40,525 bases of DNA from CAG-791 sp002392385 (lineage in GTDB: Bacteria; Bacillota; Clostridia; Lachnospirales; Lachnospiraceae). The position numbers were made by a program, and so were the translations under genes. The stretch is from positions 1 to 40,525 of the forward strand of contig CAMOIU010000022.1 in assembly GCA_946616295.1 (NCBI GenBank), given 5' to 3'. This document shows, piece by piece, positions 15,267 through 24,336 of this stretch (its first letter is position 1; every line of letters begins with the position of its first letter). Below the pieces are notes generated by a model. That model was not told the DNA's origin. It did no database searches and saw nothing but the letters and a program-made list of their open reading frames with translations.

Positions 15267-16670
15267 TCAGTAGCTCAGCTCAGGGTGCTTCTCGACGACG
15301 GCCTTGAAGAATGCTTCCTTGGCCTCGTCCAGAGTGGCATTGCCTTCGAAGTAGTTCTTCATGGCTGCCTGGATCTGCTCCGTGAAGGTCTGGTCATAAG
15401 CCGTGATCTTCAGCTCCGCGATGTTCTCCGCGCCTTCGCAGAACATGCCGAGAGGGTTCTGGCCGCCGAGGACCTTGTTGCTGTAGCTCTGATCCTGGGC
15501 CATGGCTTCCATGACGGGCTTGTTGTTGACGAAGTCATTGTCCTTGACAACGATATCCTTCATGATCTCGTCATCGGTGGTGAGCTTCAGGATGATGTCC
15601 TTGATCAGGCTCGGGTTGTCGGTGCCGGCCGCAGCCGTGATCCATGTGCCGCCCCATGCGAAGCCCTGGGGGCCTGCGGTCGCAGCCCAGCCGCCCTGTG
15701 CGGCGATGGACTTCTCGTCCTCAGCCTTCATGCTGAAGTCGATGAGCCAGGCGGGTCCGAAGTAGCAGAACACCTTGCCTTCCGGATAGAAGCCCTTGTT
15801 CCAGTCCTCATCCCAGAGGGAAGCGCTGCCGATGGCCTTGGCATCATAAAGTTCCTTGGAGACCTCGATCCACTTCTCGATGGAAGGATCGATGACGATC
15901 TTGCCGTCCTGTACGCTTCTGCCTTCCTTGTTGAAATCGAAGACACGATAGTAGTCATCGGGGCCGGCGGTCATCTTGTAGCCTGCCGCCGCGACTTCCT
16001 TGGCGGTCGCGATGAAGGTATCCCAGTCTTTGACCTTCTCCTGGATAGCAGCCTGATCATCGGTGCCGAAGATCTCCTTGGCCGCTTCGCGGTTATAGAT
16101 CAGGACGCCGGGGCAGCCCTGCCACGAAACACCCTTCAGGACGCCGTTGGAATCGGTCACGGTATCCTTGGTGTACTGGAACTGCTTGGACAGATCCGCA
16201 TCCGTGATGCCGAGGTCCGCGATGGGCAGTGTGTAGTCGGTGTCCACATACTTGATGGCGTAGTCGGCTTCGACCAGGAAGAGGTCGATCTTCTCATCGG
16301 CCGGAGCGTCCGCCTGTGCGAGCAGCTTCTGGTCGAGGTTGTTCTGGTAGGCGTTGTCCTGGTTCGGAGTGATGTTCCAGACCACGTCCACATCGCCGAT
16401 CTTGCCGTGTGTGGCGTCCACTTCCTGATAGCCCGGATAGTGATCGGTCAGTCTGCTCTTGAACTCCTCGTTCCAGCAGTAGATGTTGAAGACCTTGCCC
16501 TCACCGCCTTCGGCATCCGCGGCGGGCTCTTCCGCGGCTTCCTCTTCCGCGGCTTCCTCTTCCTTGGCGGGCTCAGCCGCCTGCTGCGATCCGGAACCGC
16601 CGCCGCAGCCTGCCAGCACAGAAGCTGCCAGTACAGAGGAGAGCAGAATACTCAGCATTCTTTTTTTCAT
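15267..16670 (-). CDS. Carbohydrate ABC transporter substrate-binding lipoprotein
   Basis: A 467-residue extracellular binding protein (SBP family 1). It has a lipoprotein signal (LAASVLAGCGGG), a Glu/Ala-rich tether of about 35 residues, and then the mature domain beginning KVFNIYCWNEEFKSRL. It should deliver a sugar to the two permeases downstream. The start at 16670 has GGGAGG before it. It follows the lacI-type gene by 50 bases, a gap with a small AGGTCT/AGACCT hairpin (16691-16708). The substrate is probably a beta-linked gluco-disaccharide or oligosaccharide, inferred from the GH94 neighbour. Confidence 0.92.
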   Translation of the reverse strand: MKKRMLSILLSSVLAASVLAGCGGGSGSQQAAEPAKEEEAAEEEAAEEPAADAEGGEGKVFNIYCWNEEFKSRLTDHYPGYQEVDATHGKIGDVDVVWNITPNQDNAYQNNLDQKLLAQADAPADEKIDLFLVEADYAIKYVDTDYTLPIADLGITDADLSKQFQYTKDTVTDSNGVLKGVSWQGCPGVLIYNREAAKEIFGTDDQAAIQEKVKDWDTFIATAKEVAAAGYKMTAGPDDYYRVFDFNKEGRSVQDGKIVIDPSIEKWIEVSKELYDAKAIGSASLWDEDWNKGFYPEGKVFCYFGPAWLIDFSMKAEDEKSIAAQGGWAATAGPQGFAWGGTWITAAAGTDNPSLIKDIILKLTTDDEIMKDIVVKDNDFVNNKPVMEAMAQDQSYSNKVLGGQNPLGMFCEGAENIAELKITAYDQTFTEQIQAAMKNYFEGNATLDEAKEAFFKAVVEKHPELSY

Positions 16671-16720
16671 CGTATACCTCCCTTTGATTTAGGTCTCCTT
16701 TCAGACCTCTCACGTGGTTT

Positions 16721-17746
16721 TTATTGCGCATGTGCGGGCAGTTCCCGCACAGTGTTGCCCTCGTAAAGTGTCCCTTCCACAACGATGGGACGGATAATGG
16801 TGGCCCTGGGTCTCTCGATCAGGCTGATCAGCTGTTCGGCCGCCATTGTGCCGATCTTCTCTGTATCCTGCCGTATGGTCGTGAGCTTGGGCTCAATGTG
16901 GCGTGCGATCCGGATGCCGTCATAGCCGGCTATGGAGATGTCCTCCGGGATCTTCATGTCCAGCTCGCGGATGGCGTTTATGCCGCCGAAGCAGGCAAAA
17001 TCATCCGGGTAGAGGATGCAGGTGGGCGGATCCGGAAGGGCCAGAAGCTCTTTGGTGATCCGGTAGGCGTCCGCGGTGCTCCGATAAGCGCCTTCCCGCA
17101 GGTAGGTATCGGGGATCTTCAGTCCCAGCTCAGCTGCCGTGGTATAGAAGGAAGAAAGTCTCGCCTGGGTGACGGAGGAATCCGCGCCGTGGATGTAGGC
17201 GATCTTTCTGTGTCCCTTCCCGTACACGTAGGTGAGCAGCTCCTTCATGCCTCCCACGTTGTCGGACATGACCGCGATCCTGTCATTGAAGATATAGTCG
17301 ATGGTCACCACCGGGATGTCGCTCTCCACCAGCTCCAGGACCTGGGGATCCTTGAAGTCGATGCAGGCGATGACCACACCGTCGAATCCCCTCGACCGGC
17401 TGCGCTCCAGGTAGGTCATGGACCGGCTGTGATCCTTAGAGCAGTTGACCATGGTCATATCATAATCGTAATGCTCGATGGTCTTCTTGAAGCTGTCCAG
17501 TACGTGTGAGAAGAAGTCATGGGTCAGGCCGCTCTGGGCCTCGTCCACAAAGAGCACGCCGATGTTGTAGGTGCGGTTCGTTTTCAGCGCCTTGGCCGCG
17601 GAATTGGGAAAATACCCCATCTCTCTCGCCTTGCTGCGTACCAGCTCCTTGGTCTTGCGGCTCACGTCCTTCTGGTCGTTGAGCGCCTTGCTGACCGTCG
17701 CGATCGAAACATTACAGGCGGCTGCGAGTTCCTTCATGGATACCAT
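16721..17746 (-). CDS. LacI-family transcriptional regulator of the disaccharide locus
   Basis: A 341-residue repressor: an N-terminal HTH (MKELAAACNVSIATVSKALN, residues 4-23) with hinge helix region, followed by a periplasmic-binding-protein-like effector domain. It is the first gene of a minus-strand run leading into the transporter and is divergent from the GH94 gene. AAACGTTT-type palindromes stand on both sides of the shared control region, the kind of site LacI-family proteins bind. It probably represses both directions until a sugar ligand binds. Confidence 0.93.
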   Translation of the reverse strand: MVSMKELAAACNVSIATVSKALNDQKDVSRKTKELVRSKAREMGYFPNSAAKALKTNRTYNIGVLFVDEAQSGLTHDFFSHVLDSFKKTIEHYDYDMTMVNCSKDHSRSMTYLERSRSRGFDGVVIACIDFKDPQVLELVESDIPVVTIDYIFNDRIAVMSDNVGGMKELLTYVYGKGHRKIAYIHGADSSVTQARLSSFYTTAAELGLKIPDTYLREGAYRSTADAYRITKELLALPDPPTCILYPDDFACFGGINAIRELDMKIPEDISIAGYDGIRIARHIEPKLTTIRQDTEKIGTMAAEQLISLIERPRATIIRPIVVEGTLYEGNTVRELPAHAQ

Positions 17747-17803
17747 TCGCTTGCCTCCCTTCGAAGCTCAGTTCCTGTAGGACAGATAACGTTTTTGCTT
17801 ACT

Positions 17804-17976
17804 TAAACGTTTTTGTGATTTCACTATACAGCTGTTTTTCGATAATTTCAAGATGATTTTCGTATTTTTTGGTTATTTCCTACATAATTGGCGGTTTTTC
17901 ACAATTATACAAGCCCCGTTTTATGTATTTTTACAGCGAAAATGACTTCGAAAGCACTTTTTTACTAAAACGTTTA
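17804..17976. promoter_or_regulatory. Divergent lacI/GH94 control region with two operator palindromes
   Basis: Two AAACGTTT palindromes occur, at 17805-17812 (context TTAAACGTTTTT) and 17968-17975 (context TAAAACGTTTA), about 163 bases apart; a half match (ATAACGTTTTT) lies near 17787. The first sits just downstream of the lacI promoter, the second overlaps the -35 of the GH94 promoter. The spacing would allow looping. This accounts for most of the AT-rich gene-free stretch 17747-18090. Confidence 0.65.
17823..17851 (-). promoter_or_regulatory. Promoter of lacI and the ABC transporter genes
   Basis: On the minus strand TTGAAA (17851-17846), 17 bases, TATAGT (17828-17823). An AAACGTTT operator lies about 10-18 bases downstream of the -10, in the initially transcribed region. 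Confidence 0.8.
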
Positions 17977-18002
17977 CGTTTTTTATGCATCTTATCTATT
18001 GT
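17973..18002 (+). promoter_or_regulatory. Probable promoter of the GH94 gene
   Basis: TTTACG (17973-17978), 18 bases, TATTGT (17997-18002). The -35 overlaps the second operator palindrome, so repressor binding would block polymerase. Confidence 0.5.
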
Positions 18003-18090
18003 TGGATATGGCCGGGGGCTTTATACTCGAAGAAAGCTATATTCGCATCATAGGTTCCGCAGGCTCTTCCGCAGGAAAGGGAGATATAAA

Positions 18091-20610
18091 ATGAAATACG
18101 GCCGTTACGACGACGACAGTCGGGAATATGTGATCACGACACCCAGGACGCCCCTGCCCTGGATCAACTATCTGGGAAACCGGGACTTCTTCTCGCTGAT
18201 CTCCAACACCGGAGGCGGTTATTCCTTTTATAAGGATGCCCGGCTCCTCCGGATCACCCGCTACCGCTACAACGACATGCCGGGAGACAACAACGGCAAG
18301 TACTTCTATATTAATGACGGCGGCGACATCTGGAATCCGGGATGGCTTCCCACCCGCACGCCCCTGGACACTTACGAATGCCGCCACGGTCTGGGCTACA
18401 CCCGTTTCCACGCGGCCAGAAAGGGGCTCGATGTCTCCCTGCTTCATTTCGTGCCCCTGGGAGATCCCTGTGAGCTCATGCTGATCACACTGACCAATGA
18501 GAGCACAGAGGTCAGAAGGCCCCGCCTCTTCTCCTACGTGGAGTGGTGTCTGTGGGACGCCGACGAGGACCAGAAGAACTTCCAGCGCAACCTGTCCACC
18601 GGTGAAGTGGAGATCGAATCCACCCTGGGCTATGCGATCAGCGGCCGGCGCAGGCCGGAGGGCGCCGCGGACATTGACTGCAGCAGCCTCGATTACACGG
18701 CCGTCTATCACCGCACGGAGTACAGGGAGCGCCGCAATCACTACGCCGTTTATTCTGTGAATACCCCCGTGGACAGCTACGACACAGACAGGGCCTCCTT
18801 TATGGGAAGCTACCGGGGACCGCAGGATCCCGAGGCCGTGGAGAAGGGCTGCTGCAGCGGCAGCGTCGCCATGGGCTGGTCGCCCGTCGCCGCCTTCTGC
18901 AAGGACCTGGAACTGGCGCCCGGTCAGTCGGTCAGCCTGGTCTTCCAGCTCTCCTACATAGAAAATGACCCCGCGGACAAATGGGCGTCCTACGGGATCA
19001 TCAATAAGAACAAAGCGCACGCGCTGATCGACAAGTATAAGGATACGGATTCTGTCCTGAGGGCTTTCGGGGAACTCAAGGCCTACTGGTCCGATCTCCT
19101 CTCCCGCTGCAGTCTGCGCAGCGGTCACCCTGAGATCGACCGCATGGTCAATATCTGGAACCAGTACCAGTGCATGGTGACTTTCAACATGTCCCGCAGC
19201 GCCTCCTACTACGAGTCGGGCATCGGCAGGGGCATGGGCTTCCGCGATTCCTGCCAGGACCTGCTGGGATTCGTCCACATGATCCCGGAGCGGGCCAGAG
19301 AGCGGATCCTGGATATCGCCGCCACCCAGCTGCCGGACGGCAGTACCTACCATCAGTACCAGCCCCTGACTAAAAAAGGCAACGCCGACATCGGCGGCGG
19401 CTTCAACGACGATCCTCTCTGGCTGGTGGCCGCGGTCAGCGCCTACATCCGGGAGACCGGCGACCTTTCCATCCTCTCGGAGGGCGTCTCTTTTGACAGC
19501 GATCCTTCTCTGGCCCAGCCTCTGATGGAGCATCTGCGCAGGAGCATCGGCTACACCCTCTCCCATCTGGGTCCTCACGGTCTGCCCCTCATAGGACGGG
19601 CGGACTGGAATGACTGCCTGAACCTCAACTGCTTCTCCGACAGGTCGGGAGAATCCTTCCAGACCACGGGACCCAGCGAGGGGCCTGTGGCGGAGTCTGT
19701 TTTCATCGCGGGCATGTTCGTCCGCTATGCCGGCGAATACGCCGAGCTCTGTGACCTGACCGGCAATCCGGAGGAGGCCGCTGAGATCCGGGCCCGGCAG
19801 AAAGAGATGGCGGAGACCATTCTCAGGGACGGCTGGGACGGCGAGTGGTTCCTCCGGGCCTATGACGCCTACGGGCATAAGGTGGGCTCCTCCGAATGCG
19901 AGGAGGGCCAGATCTACATCGAGCCCCAGGGCTTCTGCGTCATGGCCGGCGTCGGCGTGGAGACCGGTCAGGCGGAGAAGGCCATGGACAGCGTGCGCAG
20001 CCGCCTGGACAGCGAGTACGGCATCATGCTCCTGCAGCCCGCCTACACCCGCTATCACCTGGAGCTGGGCGAGATCAGCTCCTATCCGCCGGGCTACAAG
20101 GAGAACGCCGGTATCTTCTGCCACAACAATCCCTGGTGCTCCATCGCGGAGACTGTCCTGGGCAGGGGACAGCGGGCCTTCGAGATCTACTGGAAGACCG
20201 CGCCCAGCCGGGTGGAGGCCTTCAGCGAGCGTCATAAGACGGAGCCCTATGTCTATTCCCAGATGGTGGCCGGCAATGACGCGGTCCTCCCCGGGGAGGG
20301 CAAGAACAGCTGGCTCACCGGCACCGCGGCATGGACTTTTGTCAATATCTCCCAGTACATTCTGGGCCTGCGCCCGGCCTTCGACGGCCTGGTCATAGAT
20401 CCCTGCCTGCCCGGCGATTTCGGGAGCTTCCGGCTCACCAGGCGCTTCCGGGAGGGCACCTACGACATCGAGGTCACCAATCCGGACCAGGTGGAGAAGG
20501 GCGTCGCCCACCTGATCGTGGACGGACAGGACCTGGGGGCGGTCACGAAGATCCCTTATGTAAAGGGAAAGGCCCACACTGACGTGCAAGTCATCATGGG
20601 CCGCTCCTGA
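18091..20610 (+). CDS. GH94 phosphorylase (cellobiose phosphorylase-like)
   Basis: An 839-residue cytoplasmic enzyme of glycoside hydrolase family 94, which splits beta-linked disaccharides with phosphate to sugar 1-phosphate plus free sugar. The N-terminal beta-sandwich begins REYVITTPRTPLPWINYLG. The (alpha/alpha)6 barrel contains GIGRGMGFRDSCQDLLGFVH, DGSTYHQYQPLTKKGN and GGGFNDDPLWL; the Asp-Asp-Pro-Leu-Trp motif holds the likely proton donor. RADWNDCLNLN follows. The ATG at 18091 is preferred because AAAGGGAG precedes it and it begins the conserved N-terminus. Length fits cellobiose phosphorylases (about 810-840). Chitobiose, laminaribiose or cellodextrin activity cannot be excluded. Confidence 0.92.
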   Translation: MKYGRYDDDSREYVITTPRTPLPWINYLGNRDFFSLISNTGGGYSFYKDARLLRITRYRYNDMPGDNNGKYFYINDGGDIWNPGWLPTRTPLDTYECRHGLGYTRFHAARKGLDVSLLHFVPLGDPCELMLITLTNESTEVRRPRLFSYVEWCLWDADEDQKNFQRNLSTGEVEIESTLGYAISGRRRPEGAADIDCSSLDYTAVYHRTEYRERRNHYAVYSVNTPVDSYDTDRASFMGSYRGPQDPEAVEKGCCSGSVAMGWSPVAAFCKDLELAPGQSVSLVFQLSYIENDPADKWASYGIINKNKAHALIDKYKDTDSVLRAFGELKAYWSDLLSRCSLRSGHPEIDRMVNIWNQYQCMVTFNMSRSASYYESGIGRGMGFRDSCQDLLGFVHMIPERARERILDIAATQLPDGSTYHQYQPLTKKGNADIGGGFNDDPLWLVAAVSAYIRETGDLSILSEGVSFDSDPSLAQPLMEHLRRSIGYTLSHLGPHGLPLIGRADWNDCLNLNCFSDRSGESFQTTGPSEGPVAESVFIAGMFVRYAGEYAELCDLTGNPEEAAEIRARQKEMAETILRDGWDGEWFLRAYDAYGHKVGSSECEEGQIYIEPQGFCVMAGVGVETGQAEKAMDSVRSRLDSEYGIMLLQPAYTRYHLELGEISSYPPGYKENAGIFCHNNPWCSIAETVLGRGQRAFEIYWKTAPSRVEAFSERHKTEPYVYSQMVAGNDAVLPGEGKNSWLTGTAAWTFVNISQYILGLRPAFDGLVIDPCLPGDFGSFRLTRRFREGTYDIEVTNPDQVEKGVAHLIVDGQDLGAVTKIPYVKGKAHTDVQVIMGRS

Positions 20611-20615
20611 TCTGT

Positions 20616-20640
20616 ATAAGATCTGATATCTCAGATTATA
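20616..20640. terminator. Hairpin between convergent GH94 and degV genes
   Basis: ATCTGA (20621-20626) and TCAGAT (20631-20636) pair around a TATC loop, extended by ATAA/TTAT across a one-base bulge. It fills the 33-base gap between two convergent stop codons and is AT-rich, so it may work weakly on both strands. Confidence 0.5.
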
Positions 20641-20643
20641 GTG

Positions 20644-21498
20644 TTAAATCGCGTGGAAGAATCCGATCGCGATGGCGCCGGGGCCGGAATAGGTCCCCAC
20701 GGTCGCCCCGATCTGCGTGGTATGAAGCCGGTCCTCCAGCCCTTCAAAGAGCGAGGCCTCTTCCTTCATGAAGGCGCGCATGTTCTCATCCGATCGTCCC
20801 GCATAAGCCATACACACCGGGAGGCGTCTGTCGATGCCTCCCGTCTTTTCTATCAGCTTGGAGAAGAGGCTCCAGGCGCGGGCTGTTCCCCTGGCCTTGC
20901 CGATCAGCTCCACCTTGCCCTCCCGGCCGGCGGTGATGATGGGCTTGATGTTCAGAAGGCCTCCCGCCATGGCGACGGCCCGGGAGACACGGCCTCCCTT
21001 GGCGGCATATTCCAGGGTCTCCGTCAGGGCGATGACATGGAGACGCTTTTTATTGTTCTCCAGCCGGCGGACGATCTCCTCCCGGTCCCTGCCCATGCGG
21101 ACCAGGCCCTGGGCATAGCGGACCAGGACATACTGGGAGGCGCATACATTGAGGCTGTCCACCACCGACACCCTGCCGTCGAACTCTCCCGCCGCGATCA
21201 TGGCGCTCTGATAACAGCCGGACAGGCCGGATGAGCAGGTGATACAGACCACCTCGTCCCCTGCCTCCATAGCCTCCCGGAAGGCCTCTTCGAAATCAAA
21301 GGGCGGCACCTGGCTGGTCTGGGGGATCTCCCCCTTCTCTTCCATCCGCGCATACATGGCGTCCGCCGTCAGTTCCACGTCGTCCCGGTACTCCTCCTCG
21401 CCGAACCTGACCGTCAGGGGCAGGACACGCACGCCCCAGCGGCGGGCCGTCTTCTGCCGGATATCGCTGCCGGAGTCCGTAATGATCCTGATCGCCAT
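20644..21498 (-). CDS. DegV-family fatty-acid-binding protein
   Basis: A 284-residue DegV/FakB-like protein. In Firmicutes such proteins hold a fatty acid for phosphorylation by FakA. Visible marks are the N-terminal IRIITDSGSDI, the TSQVPPFDFEEAF segment, ITCSSGLSGCYQSA, VVDSLNVCASQ, and IKPIITAGREGKVELIGKAR (fatty-acid and phosphate regions). ATG at 21498 is chosen because it starts the conserved strand and follows AGAGGA; an upstream in-frame ATG would add 16 basic residues. It is downstream of the glycan operon but separated by a terminator. No fakA is in the window. Confidence 0.9.
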   Translation of the reverse strand: MAIRIITDSGSDIRQKTARRWGVRVLPLTVRFGEEEYRDDVELTADAMYARMEEKGEIPQTSQVPPFDFEEAFREAMEAGDEVVCITCSSGLSGCYQSAMIAAGEFDGRVSVVDSLNVCASQYVLVRYAQGLVRMGRDREEIVRRLENNKKRLHVIALTETLEYAAKGGRVSRAVAMAGGLLNIKPIITAGREGKVELIGKARGTARAWSLFSKLIEKTGGIDRRLPVCMAYAGRSDENMRAFMKEEASLFEGLEDRLHTTQIGATVGTYSGPGAIAIGFFHAI

Positions 21499-21559
21499 TC
21501 TTCTGATCCTCTTTCCTTTCCTGGTACCCGCATTTTCCCTTGTCATGGAGAATGCAGTA

Positions 21560-21605
21560 TAAAAACAGCCGTGCTATGTAGTTTATAAGACTACATGACA
21601 CGGCT
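21560..21605 (-). terminator. Terminator of the glycan operon
   Basis: On the minus strand AGCCGTG-TC-ATGTAG pairs with CTACAT-AG-CACGGCT (13 pairs, 2x2 internal loop, nine-base loop) and is followed by GTTTTTATA. It lies about 45 bases after the permease stop codon. Confidence 0.85.
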
Positions 21606-21649
21606 ATTCTATACTAGATCCCTGTGAGAAGCAAGGGTCAGATGAATAA

Positions 21650-22501
21650 TCACACGGTGTCGATAAAGGTCCTCTCCACCCGGTTGAAGATCTTCACGCC
21701 GCCCCAGACAGCTAAAAGGGTGAAGACCAGGGTGGAGGCCAGGGAGGCCGGCTCCAAGTAACCTGTCCCCAGAAGGGCCATGCGGAAGAGCTCCATGAGG
21801 GCCGTCATGGGGTTGAGGAGGAGGATCTTCCTGATCAGCCCGCCGGAGAACTGGGATACCGGATAGATCACAGGGGTTATATACATCCAGAGATGGAGGC
21901 CGAAGCTGACCAGATACCGGAGGTCCCGGTATTTGGTGGTGATGCTGGAGATCAGGATCCCCAGACCCAGGCCCAGGAGGCCCGTGAGAAGGAGGACAGG
22001 GATCAGGAGGGGGAACAGCCTCCAGTCAGGATGCACCTCTCCTCTCACCACGTGCCAGATCAGAATGACACTGACCATGGCCATCTGGATCAGGAACTGG
22101 ATGAATGCCGACAGCATGGTGGAGATGGGGATCGTCAGCCTGGGAAAATAGACCTTGCCGAATACATTGGCGTTGGTGATGAAGGTGGAGGAGTTCTTGC
22201 TCAGGCAGTCCGCGAAGAAGGTCCACAGGGTATGGCTGCAGAAATAAAAGAGGAACTTGGGCACCCCGGCCGTGCTGAGACCGGCCATCTCTCCGAAGAC
22301 CGCCGTATAGATCCCGCTGGTGAGGAGGGGATTGAGGAGGATCCAGATAGGGCCCAGTATAGTCTGCTTGTAGATCAGCTTGAAGGATCTTTCTGTCAGG
22401 AGGCGGATCAGGTCCCGGTACTCCCAGACCTCCCGCAGGTTCCTGGTCATGGGGCTCTCTTCCGCCGTGATATGGATATGATAACCTTTGTTTTCGTTCA
22501 T
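21650..22501 (-). CDS. ABC-2 type polysaccharide/teichoic acid export permease (Wzm/TagG-like)
   Basis: A 283-residue membrane protein with six hydrophobic segments, preceded by an amphipathic region with REVWEYRDLIRLLTERSFKLIYKQTILGP (split: REVWEYRDLIRLLTERSF and KLIYKQTILGP), typical of O-antigen and teichoic acid exporters. Other marks are LGPIWILLNPLL, NANVFGKVYFPR and YPVSQFSG. It should form the channel that moves a lipid-linked glycan across the membrane, driven by the ATPase encoded at 25398-26663. The two partners are separated by two other genes, which is unusual. It is the last gene of the operon. Confidence 0.92.
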   Translation of the reverse strand: MNENKGYHIHITAEESPMTRNLREVWEYRDLIRLLTERSFKLIYKQTILGPIWILLNPLLTSGIYTAVFGEMAGLSTAGVPKFLFYFCSHTLWTFFADCLSKNSSTFITNANVFGKVYFPRLTIPISTMLSAFIQFLIQMAMVSVILIWHVVRGEVHPDWRLFPLLIPVLLLTGLLGLGLGILISSITTKYRDLRYLVSFGLHLWMYITPVIYPVSQFSGGLIRKILLLNPMTALMELFRMALLGTGYLEPASLASTLVFTLLAVWGGVKIFNRVERTFIDTV

Positions 22502-22542
22502 TCTTTAATGCACTCCGGGAGAGATCTCTGAATCAGCGACCC

Positions 22543-24336
22543 TCAGTCGTTCTTTCCGATCTTACGGGCCAGTCCGGTCCAGTAGCCGGGATCAAATACA
22601 GACGTCTCCTGCTCCGCGCAATCCTCCAGGGTCCTGCGGGCCGCGGAGGCAGAGCCGGTATAATAATAACTATAGTTTTCTTTGTTAGCGCCGGCAGTGC
22701 AGCGCCGCAGACACATCCGCGGATTGGAGTTGCTGGTGAATCCGAACAGCTTATTGCCCATGGCTGTGCAGTTCTCGGCCTCGTGATCCACCGCCAGACC
22801 GCTCCCGCCCAGCTTGAAGCCGTTCCCGTTGCCCGCTGTTTCCCGGATGGTGCCGTCTTCCGTCAGGACATAGCCGTTGAGACAGCTCACGCAGTCTGTC
22901 AGTTTCACAGCCCCTGTCCGTCTGTTCTTGGCAAAAAGGTCAAATCCGTCGTCCGAATTCAGCCAGGACCGGCAGCGGATGAAGGCATTGCCCTCGCCGG
23001 CCGCCACCTTACAGGCAAAGCCGTCCGCGTTATGCTCCGAGGGATCCATGTTGCAGAAGGCATCGCAGTCCTCGATCCGGTTGTCGCATGGCCATGCCTC
23101 TCTGGGCGCGGCCATGTCCGGGTGGCGGATCAGGATCCCCGTCTCCAGATTGTGGTGGGATACGCACCGGCGGACCACATTATGGCTGCCCTCGATCCGG
23201 ATGCCCAGGCCGCGTATGACCGCAAGTCCCTCCACGATCCAATGATCTCCGCACAGACGCAGACCGGCCTGTCTCCCTCCGAAATCCAGGACCGCCGCCC
23301 CCTTATCACAGCAGAGGGTCCGCGGCTGCCCAGGGACACCGGTCCCGCCCAGCACAAGGTCACTGTCGAGGACATAGACGCCGGGCAGGCAGCGGATCCT
23401 CTGTCCGTCTGTAGAGACAGCCGCGGCCGTCCGCAGGTCCAGCGGCGCCTCTTCGCTGCCGTCTCCCGTGCAGTCCCCGGAAGGAGAGACGATCAGATCC
23501 TCTTTCCTGTCTCTGTCCGGCCGCCTGCGCAGAAGGCAGAGCTCCACAGAGTCCTTGTCCACAAGGAGGCTGCTGCCGGCCGCCGCCAGGAAGCCGATAT
23601 AGTTCTTCTTAGTATCCCGCTGAGAGAAGGCCGTTTCCGGCATGGCGATAAGGGCCCGCCCCTCCCAGTTCTGGAAGTCTCCCTTGCCCGGCGTCCGCTC
23701 CCGGTCTCCTGTATCCTCATAGAGAAGGTGCCTGCCCTCCTCATCGGTCATGTCCGCCAGGATGGCCGCCCCGCGCCGCTCGATGGAGAGGGTGAAGGTG
23801 CGCGGGCTCTCCGGCCCGATCCTATAGGCCTCAGGGTGCCTCTCCCTGCCGTAGAGGAAGAAGTTCCGCACGTCTTCGATACTGTCCGCCGTGATGCCGG
23901 TCCGTCCGAAGACATTGTAGGTGCCGTAATAACCGCCCACAGCCGCCATATTGGAATAGGGGTAACCGGTCTCCCCGTCTTTCTCCATAGTATCGCGCAG
24001 GAAGAGCCCGAAAGCCTCCTGAAATGTCGGATTCGCGGCAGGCAGATAGGTCTCCGCCGTCACCCGGGCCCGGAAGGAGAAATCATAGTCTGCCGGCACC
24101 TCCGTATAGAGACAGACGATCTGGTCGTAACCGCAGTCTGTCACCTTGCCGGTGCGCGCGCTGATCCGGAAGCTTCCCTCTGTATCCTCCGGAGCATGCG
24201 CCCTGGCAGATACCGTCAGCGCCTTCAGGGGATGATGTCTTCTGCCGTCCGTGCTGACCGGGCGCAGATATTCATGATGCCATTTCAGGTCTTTATAGGC
24301 ATACCGCCCGGTTCTGTCAAATATTCGGATCCTCAA
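22543..24336 (-). CDS. PL9-like right-handed beta-helix protein without signal peptide
   Basis: About 597 residues. Residues ~40-270 look like a concanavalin-like beta-sandwich (YDFSFRARVTAE, FGLFLRD). From ~283 (LIVSPSGDCTGDGSEEAPL) a right-handed parallel beta-helix follows, resembling polysaccharide lyase family 9. Calcium-site residues of PL9 appear conserved: NADGFACK (Asp438) and NSDDGFDLF (Asp462, Asp463, Asp466), and the catalytic-type lysine in GNGFKLGG (Lys508). The start is uncertain: I choose TTG at 24336, nine bases after GGGAGG, overlapping the glycosyltransferase gene by 20 bases; the frame upstream reads as an Arg-rich shadow. No start gives a signal peptide, so the protein appears cytoplasmic or is exported unconventionally. 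Substrate unknown; uronate-containing glycan is an inference. Confidence 0.75.
   Translation of the reverse strand: MRIRIFDRTGRYAYKDLKWHHEYLRPVSTDGRRHHPLKALTVSARAHAPEDTEGSFRISARTGKVTDCGYDQIVCLYTEVPADYDFSFRARVTAETYLPAANPTFQEAFGLFLRDTMEKDGETGYPYSNMAAVGGYYGTYNVFGRTGITADSIEDVRNFFLYGRERHPEAYRIGPESPRTFTLSIERRGAAILADMTDEEGRHLLYEDTGDRERTPGKGDFQNWEGRALIAMPETAFSQRDTKKNYIGFLAAAGSSLLVDKDSVELCLLRRRPDRDRKEDLIVSPSGDCTGDGSEEAPLDLRTAAAVSTDGQRIRCLPGVYVLDSDLVLGGTGVPGQPRTLCCDKGAAVLDFGGRQAGLRLCGDHWIVEGLAVIRGLGIRIEGSHNVVRRCVSHHNLETGILIRHPDMAAPREAWPCDNRIEDCDAFCNMDPSEHNADGFACKVAAGEGNAFIRCRSWLNSDDGFDLFAKNRRTGAVKLTDCVSCLNGYVLTEDGTIRETAGNGNGFKLGGSGLAVDHEAENCTAMGNKLFGFTSNSNPRMCLRRCTAGANKENYSYYYTGSASAARRTLEDCAEQETSVFDPGYWTGLARKIGKND

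Noticed and set aside
18037..20589. 850-residue open frame opposite the GH94 gene
   Set aside because: Shadow of a highly conserved enzyme; no ribosome binding site or family features.
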